A stretch of DNA of 5,574 nt from positions 1-5,574 of the forward strand of contig CAMWOD010000099.1 in NCBI GenBank assembly GCA_947175715.1, given 5' to 3'. The notes under the pieces were generated by a model, which was given only the letters and a program-made list of their open reading frames with translations, was not told the DNA's origin and did no database searches. Origin of the DNA: an uncultured Porphyromonadaceae bacterium (GTDB taxonomy: Bacteria; Bacteroidota; Bacteroidia; Bacteroidales; Muribaculaceae). Below are positions 1-5,574 of the stretch, piece by piece (within the stretch, counting starts at the first letter, position 1; every line of letters begins with the position of its first letter). A program made the position numbers and the translations under genes.

Positions 1-1570
1 GTGCAAGCGACTTCTCGGCTGTAATCTTGCCGGGGGCGGGCAGCTGAGGAATCAGAGGCTCGGCTTTCACTTCGTCAACGTATGCTTCGATGTTCTCGCC
101 GTCAACAGCAGCAAGGGCGTCAGATAGCTGCTGCTCGGTGGGGAGAGGAGTGCCGTCGGGAGCTACAATCAGCAGCACGCGGTTATCAGGTGTGATGTAC
201 TCGGCAAACATCTGATTGATGGCCTCAACGGGAAGCATGGCGGTAAACATCTGTGCCATCTGATAGTCAGATTCGGGATCAAGGATATAGTCGTTCTCAA
301 CAAAACCGTTAACATACTGTTGCACGTAGTAATCGTTGTCAAGGTCGTTGCGACCATTGTATCTCTTTTCTTTGCGCGAAAGGTATTCGTCTTTGGCTCG
401 CTGATACTCTGAGGCGGTGAAGCCTTTGGTGCCACGGAGAGCTTCGCGATAAATAGATTGCAGACCACCTATCACATCATTGTCTTTGGGTATGAATGCC
501 AAGGTGAGTGCGCCTTTGGTCTTTGATAGAATATAGTCGCCAACACTGCCGTTAGCTCCGCTGAATGGTGCATCGGGACGATTGGATATTTCGGCAAGAC
601 GAGCGTTGAGCATCTGGTTGATTACATCGTTGGAGTAATCCATGATATAGCCAACGATAGTGTTTTTTAATGAGTCGGGTACCACATCATGCTTGATCAT
701 CAGCTGAACTATAGTGTTGGTCTGCTCGGGGTCGGTGCCGATGGCAAAGATTGTACCTTCGGTATCAGGCACGGGATAATATACACGCTCTTTGGGATTT
801 TCGGGCATCTTGATGGGGCCAAACATCTCTTTGATTTTGCCCTCGATGCGGTCAACATCGATATCACCAACTACGATGATACCCTGCTGGTCGGGGCGGT
901 ACCATGTTTCATAGTAGTCGCGGAGTGCCTGGGGAGGGAAGTTGTCGACTACCTCCATAGTGCCGATTGGGAGACGATTACCATATTTCGAATCGGGATA
1001 CATAGTGGGGAGCAAGCGTTCTATTATGCGCATTTGGCCCACGTTGGTACTGCGCCACTCTTCATGGATTACGCCGCGCTCTTTGTCAATCTCCTCGGGG
1101 TCGAGCAGAAGGCCATCGGCCCAGTCGTGAAGAATCAGCAGCACCGAGTCTTGCACGTTGCTGTCGGCCACGGGTACATTGGCGATATTATATATGGTGT
1201 AGTCAACACCGGTAATTGCATTGAGATTGACACCAAACTTTACACCTTTGCTTTCGAGCCACTGGATAAGCGAGTTGCCGGGGAAGTTTTCAGTGCCGTT
1301 GAAGCACATGTGCTCAAGGAAGTGGGCCAGGCCGCGCTGATTGTCCTCCTCGAGGATTGATCCTACTTTCTGGGCAATGTAGAAGTCGGCTTGTCCTTTA
1401 GGTTTCTCATTGTGACGCAGGTAATAAGTAAGACCGTTGTCGAGCTTACCTATTCTAACGTTGGGGTCAACGGGCAGAGGTTGTCCCATCTGCTCCATTT
1501 GAGCCGATGCTGTGAGCCCTGTGCATAGGAGGGTAAGCATCAATGCTACGCTTTTGAATAGACTTTTCAT
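1..1570 (-). CDS. Secreted M16 family zinc metallopeptidase (PqqL/pitrilysin type), N-terminal part, cut by window edge
   Basis: The frame is open from an ATG at 1570 to base 1, giving 523 residues without a stop; the C-terminal part lies outside the window. Residues 1-23 form a signal peptide (MKSLFKS, a hydrophobic stretch, then ASA|Q), so the product is exported. Cys16 is preceded by LTLL, a poor lipobox, so signal peptidase I cleavage is favoured. The inverted zinc motif HXXEH reads HFLEH at residues 83-87: His83 and His87 are ligands, Glu86 is the catalytic base, and Glu164 (in DKERGVI) sits at the expected distance for the third ligand. The M16 N-terminal domain covers about 38-180. The second domain begins near 200 with the conserved RLPIGTMEVV, followed by YETWYRP and VVVGDID (to 238). 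Family members of this type usually have over 900 residues in two homologous halves, of which only the first carries zinc ligands. The likely job is degradation of peptides in the periplasm or at the envelope; the substrate cannot be told. It lies 41 bases downstream of lepA, so it is probably co-transcribed. Confidence 0.93.
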   Translation of the reverse strand, partial: MKSLFKSVALMLTLLCTGLTASAQMEQMGQPLPVDPNVRIGKLDNGLTYYLRHNEKPKGQADFYIAQKVGSILEEDNQRGLAHFLEHMCFNGTENFPGNSLIQWLESKGVKFGVNLNAITGVDYTIYNIANVPVADSNVQDSVLLILHDWADGLLLDPEEIDKERGVIHEEWRSTNVGQMRIIERLLPTMYPDSKYGNRLPIGTMEVVDNFPPQALRDYYETWYRPDQQGIIVVGDIDVDRIEGKIKEMFGPIKMPENPKERVYYPVPDTEGTIFAIGTDPEQTNTIVQLMIKHDVVPDSLKNTIVGYIMDYSNDVINQMLNARLAEISNRPDAPFSGANGSVGDYILSKTKGALTLAFIPKDNDVIGGLQSIYREALRGTKGFTASEYQRAKDEYLSRKEKRYNGRNDLDNDYYVQQYVNGFVENDYILDPESDYQMAQMFTAMLPVEAINQMFAEYITPDNRVLLIVAPDGTPLPTEQQLSDALAAVDGENIEAYVDEVKAEPLIPQLPAPGKITAEKSLA

Positions 1571-1579
1571 TGTTATTAA

Positions 1580-1603
1580 GTTTATGTGTATGATTGTTTA
1601 TGT
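1580..1603. repeat. 8-bp direct repeat in the lepA-M16 spacer
   Basis: The 41-base spacer (1571-1611) contains GTTTATGT twice, at 1580-1587 and 1596-1603, separated by 8 bases, so the copies start 16 bases apart. On the coding (minus) strand this reads ACATAAAC, N8, ACATAAAC just upstream of the M16 ATG. The spacer is strongly A-rich on the mRNA strand and has no Shine-Dalgarno sequence, as is usual for Bacteroidota translation starts. No TAnnTTTG box and no hairpin followed by a T-run is visible in it. The repeat may be a chance product of low complexity. Confidence 0.45.
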
Positions 1604-1611
1604 TTAAATGT

Positions 1612-3399
1612 TTAGTCGAGCTTGAGTACGGCGAGGAAAGCTTTTTGTGGCACTTCAACCGAACCAATCTGCTTCATACGTTTTTTACCTTTTTTCTGTT
1701 TCTCAAGTAGTTTGCGCTTACGTGATATATCGCCACCATAGCACTTGGCTGTCACATCCTTACGCACGGCTTTGATAGTTTCACGTGCTATGATTTTTGC
1801 GCCGATAGCTGCCTGGATTGCAATATCAAATTGCTGGCGCGGAATCAGCTCTTTAAGCTTCTCGCACATCTTTCGGCCGAAAGTTACGGCATTGTCAACG
1901 TGTGTGAGCGTAGACAGTGCGTCAACACTCTCTCCGTTGAGGAGAATATCGAGTTTTACAAGTTTGGATTCGCGGAAATCATGCAGGTGATAGTCAAATG
2001 ATGCGTATCCTTTGGATATTGACTTGAGCTTGTCGTAGAAGTCGATCACGATTTCGCCCAGTGGCATGTCGAAAGTCATTTCCATGCGGTTGCCCGATAT
2101 GTATTCCTGCTTCACCAGCTCACCGCGTTTGCTCAGACACAGTGTCATTATGGGACCTATGTAGTCGGCGGCTGTAATCACCGAAGCGCGTATATATGGC
2201 TCTTCGATATGGTCGATCAGGGTAGGGTCGGGGAGACCTGAAGGGTTGTGTACCTCGCTTACCTGGCCTTTCTTGTCGAAAACACGGTAAGAAACGTTGG
2301 GCACAGTAGTGATGACATCCATGTCAAACTCACGTCCCAGGCGCTCCTGTACAATCTCCATGTGAAGTAGGCCGAGGAATCCACAACGGAATCCGAATCC
2401 CAGTGCTGCCGACGACTCAGGTTGGAATGTAAGTGAGGCATCATTGAGCTGTAATTTCTCCAACGATGCACGCAGATTCTCAAAATCCTCGGTCTCGATA
2501 GGGTAAACGCCAGCGAAAACCATGGGTTTCACTTCTTCGAATCCATCGATGGCTTCCTTGCAGGGGCGGTCAACGTGAGTGATAGTATCACCTACCTTAA
2601 CCTCTTTCGAAGTTTTGATGCCTGAAATAATATAACCCACATTGCCTGCCGACAGCTTCTCGCGAGGCGACATGTTGAGCTTGAGCACTCCGATTTCGTC
2701 GGCATGATATTCTTTACCAGTTGCAACAAATTTTACGAAATCGTCGCGGTGTATTGTACCGTTTACTATTTTGAAGTAAGCGATGATGCCTCGGAATGGG
2801 TTAAATACCGAGTCGAAAATCAATGCTTGCAGAGGCGCTTCCGGGTCACCTTTGGGTGCGGGAATACGATTGACGATAGCCTCAAGTATTTCGGGCACAC
2901 CGACACCTGTTTTACCCGACGCGCGTATTATCTCTTCATGTTTACACCCGAGTAGTTCCACGATCTGGTCCTCTACTTCCTCAGGCTTAGCTGAGTCGAG
3001 GTCGACTTTGTTGACAACAGGTATGATTTCAAGGTCGTTGTCAATTGCCATATAGAGATTGGAAATAGTCTGAGCCTGAATACCCTGGGAGGCGTCAACT
3101 ATGAGCAGGGCCCCTTCGCAAGCTGCGATAGAACGCGATACCTCATAGGAGAAATCGACGTGTCCAGGGGTGTCGATAAGATTGAGCACAAAATGCTCCC
3201 CATTAAGAATATAGTCCATCTGAATGGCATGACTCTTGATGGTTATGCCTCGTTCGCGCTCCAGCTCCATGTCGTCGAGCACTTGGTCTTGCAAGTCTTT
3301 GCCTGATACAGTGTTGGTATATTCGAGAAGGCGGTCGGCAAGCGTTGACTTTCCGTGGTCGATATGGGCGATAATGCAGAAATTGCGTATATTTTTCAT
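1612..3399 (-). CDS. lepA: Elongation factor 4 (LepA), ribosome-associated translational GTPase
   Basis: This is a complete 595-residue protein, the normal length for LepA. It is a cytoplasmic GTPase that binds the ribosome and has been linked to back-translocation, recovery from stalled elongation or initiation, and 30S assembly; its exact role is debated. GTPase motifs are intact: G1 AHIDHGKST (11-19), G2 Thr53 in RGITIK, G3 DTPGH (76-80) with catalytic His80, G4 NKVD (130-133) and G5 SGKTG (161-165). The EF-G-like domains follow, with FRCGFLGLLHMEI at about 337-349. The LepA-specific C-terminal domain ends in a lysine-rich segment (YGGDISRKRKLLEKQKKGKK, 554-573) and QIGSVEVPQKAFLAVLK. I chose the ATG at 3399 because LepA proteins begin MKNIRNFCIIAHID. 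The frame stays open upstream to a TTG at 3420, but that TTG lies inside the predicted -7 box and is unlikely to be transcribed. The gene is divergent from ligA and is followed closely by the M16 peptidase gene. Confidence 0.98.
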   Translation of the reverse strand: MKNIRNFCIIAHIDHGKSTLADRLLEYTNTVSGKDLQDQVLDDMELERERGITIKSHAIQMDYILNGEHFVLNLIDTPGHVDFSYEVSRSIAACEGALLIVDASQGIQAQTISNLYMAIDNDLEIIPVVNKVDLDSAKPEEVEDQIVELLGCKHEEIIRASGKTGVGVPEILEAIVNRIPAPKGDPEAPLQALIFDSVFNPFRGIIAYFKIVNGTIHRDDFVKFVATGKEYHADEIGVLKLNMSPREKLSAGNVGYIISGIKTSKEVKVGDTITHVDRPCKEAIDGFEEVKPMVFAGVYPIETEDFENLRASLEKLQLNDASLTFQPESSAALGFGFRCGFLGLLHMEIVQERLGREFDMDVITTVPNVSYRVFDKKGQVSEVHNPSGLPDPTLIDHIEEPYIRASVITAADYIGPIMTLCLSKRGELVKQEYISGNRMEMTFDMPLGEIVIDFYDKLKSISKGYASFDYHLHDFRESKLVKLDILLNGESVDALSTLTHVDNAVTFGRKMCEKLKELIPRQQFDIAIQAAIGAKIIARETIKAVRKDVTAKCYGGDISRKRKLLEKQKKGKKRMKQIGSVEVPQKAFLAVLKLD

Positions 3400-3417
3400 C
3401 TTCCAATATTTGAAGTG

Positions 3418-3453
3418 CAAAGATAAGAATTTTAGTGTAAACTACCGCTAAAA
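3418..3453 (-). promoter_or_regulatory. Predicted lepA promoter (Bacteroidota type)
   Basis: Read on the minus strand, bases 3425-3418 are TATCTTTG, a perfect match to the Bacteroidota -7 consensus TAnnTTTG. The -33 element (consensus TTTG) is weak. The best candidate is TTTTAG at 3453-3448, about 22-23 bases upstream of the -7 box, slightly farther than usual. Transcription would be expected to begin a few bases past the box, near 3411-3413, leaving a leader of only about a dozen bases before the lepA ATG at 3399. The box and spacing are seen in the sequence; activity is inferred. Confidence 0.7.
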
Positions 3454-3465
3454 TAGTTAACTTTG
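3430..3465 (+). promoter_or_regulatory. Predicted ligA promoter (Bacteroidota type)
   Basis: Bases 3458-3465 are TAACTTTG, a perfect match to the TAnnTTTG -7 consensus of the Bacteroidota primary sigma factor. The -33 element is weak; the best candidate is TTTTAG at 3430-3435, about 22-23 bases upstream. The expected start of transcription is near 3470-3472, giving a leader of about 20 bases before the ligA ATG at 3492. No Shine-Dalgarno sequence is visible in that leader. The upstream half of this promoter overlaps that of the oppositely directed lepA promoter. Confidence 0.7.
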
Positions 3466-3491
3466 CCAATGAATATCTAACCTACTACGAT

Positions 3492-5492
3492 ATGGATGAA
3501 ATAAAGCGAATAACTGAACTACGAAAGGAACTTAACGAGCATAATCATCGCTACTACGTGCTGAGCGACCCTACGATTTCTGACATGGACTACGACATGC
3601 TCATGAAAGAACTGGAAGCACTCGAAGCCAAGCACCCCGAGATGCACGATCCTTTATCGCCCACCCAACGTGTAGGATCGGATATCAACACCTCGTTTGA
3701 GCAAGTGGCTCATATCTATCCGATGCTTTCGCTTGGCAATACATATTCGATTGATGATGTTAACGACTGGATAAAACGTACGAAGACAGCACTATCGGGT
3801 GAGCAATTCACTATTGTAGGTGAGATGAAATATGACGGCACTTCTATATCGCTTATCTATGAGCATGGCCGACTTGTGAGGGCTGTAACCAGAGGTGATG
3901 GCACGCGGGGTGACGTTGTAACCGACAACGTTAAGACAATCAAATCGATACCGTTGGAGCTTCAAGGCTCAGGCTGGCCCGACATGTTTGAACTGAGGGG
4001 CGAGATACTTCTGCCATGGAAGGAATTTGAGCGTATCAACGCTGAGCGCGCATTTAATGAGGAGCCACTTTTTGCCAATCCTCGCAACGCCGCTTCTGGC
4101 ACCATTAAACTCCTCAATCCAGCCGAGGTGGCCAAGCGCAACCTCGATGCATATTTTTATTATCTACTTAGCGACAATTTACCATACGACAATCATTACG
4201 ACAACATGATGGCCGTAAAATCGTGGGGATTCAAGGTGTCAGACATAATGACATGCCTCCACTCGATAGATGAAGTAGATGAGTTTATTAATCATTGGGA
4301 TACCGCACGCAAGGAATTGCCTGTGGCTACAGATGGATTGGTGTTTAAAGTTAATTCACTGCGGCAGCAGCTCAATCTCGGATTTACAGCTAAATCTCCC
4401 CGCTGGGCGATAGCCTACAAGTTTCAAGCCGAAAGAGCGTTAACCCAACTCGACTTTGTGTCGTTTGAAGTAGGGCGCATGGGTATTGTCACACCAGTGG
4501 CCAACCTGAATCCTGTGCTTCTTTCAGGTACTATAGTCAAGCGAGCCTCGCTGCACAATGAGGATATAATACGTACACTCGACATCCACGAACATGATAT
4601 GCTCTACGTGGAGAAAGGGGGGGAGATAATCCCCAAAATCACAGGTGTAGATACCGGCAGCCGGCAACCAGGAAGCATGTCTATAAAGTTTGTAACCCAC
4701 TGTCCGGCTTGTGGCACACCTTTGCGACGCATCGAAGGTGAGGCTGCTTGGATGTGTCCTAACAAATATGGATGTCCGCCTCAGATAGCCGGGCGTGTTG
4801 AGCACTACGTAGGGCGACGCATGATGAATATTGATGGCATAGGAGAGGAAACCGCTCAATTGCTCTATAATACCGGATTGGTGACGAATATAGGAGAGCT
4901 TTACGACCTTACTCGCGAGAAACTGTTGTGCCTCGAACGCTTTGGTGAAAAGAGTGCCGACCGCATACTGCAAGGACTCAAAGACTCTCTGAATGTGACA
5001 TTCGACCGAGTGGTCTATGCGTTATCGATACCATATGTGGGTGAAACAGTGGCCAAAAAACTTGCCCGAGCCGCAGGCGACATTGATACGTTAATGAGTA
5101 TGAGCGCCGAACAACTTGCCGCTATAGAGGATATTGGTCCACGAATTGCCGAGAGCATCACCGAGTATTTTGCCACGCCAATCAATCGTGAAATAGTGGA
5201 GCGACTACGCCAAGCCGGTGTGCAAATGTCGATGCCCGAGGAGTCAACCGAAGGTAAAACCGATAAACTTGGAGGAAAATCATTTGTGATCAGTGGTGTA
5301 TTTACTCATCATTCGCGCGACCAATACAAAGCCATGATAGAGAACAACGGCGGTAAAAATGTAGGATCAATATCCAAGAAAACCGACTATATCCTCGCTG
5401 GAGAGAATATGGGGCCTGCAAAACTCGAAAAAGCACAGAAACTCGGCATACCAATCATTGATGAAGATACATTCCTGAAAATGATAGAGTAA
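3492..5492 (+). CDS. ligA: NAD-dependent DNA ligase LigA
   Basis: This is a complete 666-residue bacterial replicative ligase, close to the family's usual length of about 670. It seals nicks between Okazaki fragments and after excision repair, using NAD+ as adenylate donor. Domains in order: Ia NMN-binding helices (about 1-65; HRYYVLSDPTISDMDYDML at 19-37); adenylation domain (about 66-315) with nucleophile Lys113 in KYDG, motif III ELRGE (167-171), motif IV DGLVFKV (281-287) and Lys310 in RWAIAYKF; OB fold (about 316-400, including KGGEIIPK at 375-382); a four-cysteine zinc finger (Cys404, 407, 422, 428); helix-hairpin-helix repeats (about 440-580, with NIDGIGEE and IEDIGPRIAE); and a C-terminal BRCT domain (about 592-666, ending in LGIPIIDEDTFLKMIE). 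All catalytic and zinc residues are present. Motif I reads KYDGTSIS, where many phyla have KLDG or KIDG followed by LAIS; I recall aromatic-rich forms such as KFDGTSIS as typical of Bacteroidota. The ATG at 3492 gives the standard N-terminus and lies about 26 bases after the -7 box. Confidence 0.98.
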   Translation: MDEIKRITELRKELNEHNHRYYVLSDPTISDMDYDMLMKELEALEAKHPEMHDPLSPTQRVGSDINTSFEQVAHIYPMLSLGNTYSIDDVNDWIKRTKTALSGEQFTIVGEMKYDGTSISLIYEHGRLVRAVTRGDGTRGDVVTDNVKTIKSIPLELQGSGWPDMFELRGEILLPWKEFERINAERAFNEEPLFANPRNAASGTIKLLNPAEVAKRNLDAYFYYLLSDNLPYDNHYDNMMAVKSWGFKVSDIMTCLHSIDEVDEFINHWDTARKELPVATDGLVFKVNSLRQQLNLGFTAKSPRWAIAYKFQAERALTQLDFVSFEVGRMGIVTPVANLNPVLLSGTIVKRASLHNEDIIRTLDIHEHDMLYVEKGGEIIPKITGVDTGSRQPGSMSIKFVTHCPACGTPLRRIEGEAAWMCPNKYGCPPQIAGRVEHYVGRRMMNIDGIGEETAQLLYNTGLVTNIGELYDLTREKLLCLERFGEKSADRILQGLKDSLNVTFDRVVYALSIPYVGETVAKKLARAAGDIDTLMSMSAEQLAAIEDIGPRIAESITEYFATPINREIVERLRQAGVQMSMPEESTEGKTDKLGGKSFVISGVFTHHSRDQYKAMIENNGGKNVGSISKKTDYILAGENMGPAKLEKAQKLGIPIIDEDTFLKMIE

Positions 5493-5495
5493 AGC

Positions 5496-5514
5496 CCTTC
5501 ACACATAATGAAGG
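5496..5514 (+). terminator. Hairpin just after ligA, possible weak terminator
   Basis: Three bases past the ligA stop codon, CCTTCA (5496-5501) and TGAAGG (5509-5514) can pair as a 6-bp stem with a 7-base loop. The sequence after it is TGAGAAGAAT, with no T-run, so it is not a classical intrinsic terminator. It could mark the 3' end of the ligA message or be chance. Nothing else in the tail up to the window edge looks like a plus-strand terminator. Confidence 0.3.
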
Positions 5515-5541
5515 TGAGAAGAATAAACTGAATAATTAAAG

Positions 5542-5572
5542 AAAAATTAGCATTGCACAGCTAAAGATGCTA
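5542..5572 (-). terminator. Possible minus-strand intrinsic terminator at the right edge
   Basis: On the minus strand two alternative hairpins precede a run of five T (5546-5542). In one, TAGCAT (5572-5567) pairs with ATGCTA (5553-5548) over a 13-base loop. In the other, TTAGC (5564-5560) pairs with GCTAA (5551-5547) over an 8-base loop and abuts the T-run directly. The stems are short and AT-rich, so this is a weak call. If real, it would end a leftward gene lying beyond the window and convergent with ligA. Confidence 0.3.
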
Positions 5573-5574
5573 TC

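Larger units (their letters stand above)
3417..3466. repeat. Imperfect 50-bp palindrome spanning the divergent lepA/ligA promoters
   Basis: Comparing the two sides around base 3441.5 by hand, 18 of 25 base pairs are complementary. The outer arms are the two -7 boxes with one flanking G/C pair (3417-3425 and 3458-3466). An inner perfect 7-bp inverted repeat, ATTTTAG at 3429-3435 and CTAAAAT at 3448-3454, has a 12-base spacer and the same centre. The arrangement could be a binding site for a dimeric regulator, or simply two similar promoters packed back to back. Confidence 0.6.

Noticed and set aside
689..1360. A 223-codon open frame on the plus strand, opposite the M16 gene.
   Set aside because: It is wholly antisense to a gene with intact HXXEH and M16 domain motifs. 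Its translation shows no family I recognise, and no TAnnTTTG box stands upstream. Long antisense frames are common opposite codon-biased genes.
1523..1525. Cys16 in the M16 signal peptide, considered as a lipoprotein acylation site.
   Set aside because: The residues before it (LTLL) lack the small residue normally required at -1 of a lipobox, and a good signal peptidase I site, ASA|Q, follows at residues 21-24.
1681..1695. Two A6 runs on the lepA coding strand, one giving AAAAAAG, considered as a programmed -1 frameshift site.
   Set aside because: The reading phase is AAA AAA G, not the A AAA AAG phase needed for tandem slippage. The lysine-rich segment is a normal part of the LepA C-terminus.
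4524..4973. A 149-codon open frame on the minus strand inside ligA.
   Set aside because: It lies opposite the OB-fold, zinc-finger and helix-hairpin-helix coding region of ligA, which is fully conserved. The antisense product has no recognisable domain.
5508..5531. ATG at 5508 after ligA, considered as the start of a downstream small gene.
   Set aside because: The frame stops after seven codons and the ATG sits within the hairpin arm.
1..5574. Searched by eye for CRISPR-like repeats, tRNA genes, insertion sequence ends and toxin-antitoxin or defence genes.
   Set aside because: None seen. Nearly all of the window is coding for three well-known families, leaving only 215 bases of intergenic DNA.

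Overview
The window looks like an ordinary housekeeping stretch of a Bacteroidota chromosome, probably order Bacteroidales. Three things point there: the protein style of LepA, LigA and the M16 peptidase; an M16 precursor with a signal peptide ending ASA|Q; and two perfect TAnnTTTG -7 boxes, the signature of the Bacteroidota primary sigma factor, with no Shine-Dalgarno sequence at a usable distance from any start. A Muribaculaceae-like member is my guess from protein flavour only.

Layout, left to right: (1) bases 1-1570, minus strand, the N-terminal 523 residues of a secreted zinc peptidase of family M16 (PqqL/pitrilysin type), cut by the left window edge. (2) A 41-base AT-rich spacer holding an 8-bp direct repeat. 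(3) 1612-3399, minus strand, complete lepA (elongation factor 4, 595 residues). (4) A 92-base divergent intergenic region, 3400-3491, with back-to-back promoters arranged almost symmetrically about base 3441.5. (5) 3492-5492, plus strand, complete ligA (NAD-dependent DNA ligase, 666 residues). (6) 5493-5574, a short non-coding tail with weak hairpins. One of them, read on the minus strand, resembles an intrinsic terminator and hints at a convergent gene beyond the right edge.

lepA and the M16 gene probably form one leftward transcription unit, because the spacer is short, shows no promoter and shows no terminator. ligA is read rightward from the opposite side of the shared promoter region. 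The three products act in unrelated processes: ribosome function, envelope or periplasmic proteolysis, and DNA nick sealing. I see no mobile element, CRISPR array, RNA gene, defence system or other new system. The features most worth a second look are the symmetric divergent promoter and the pairing of lepA with an exported peptidase.
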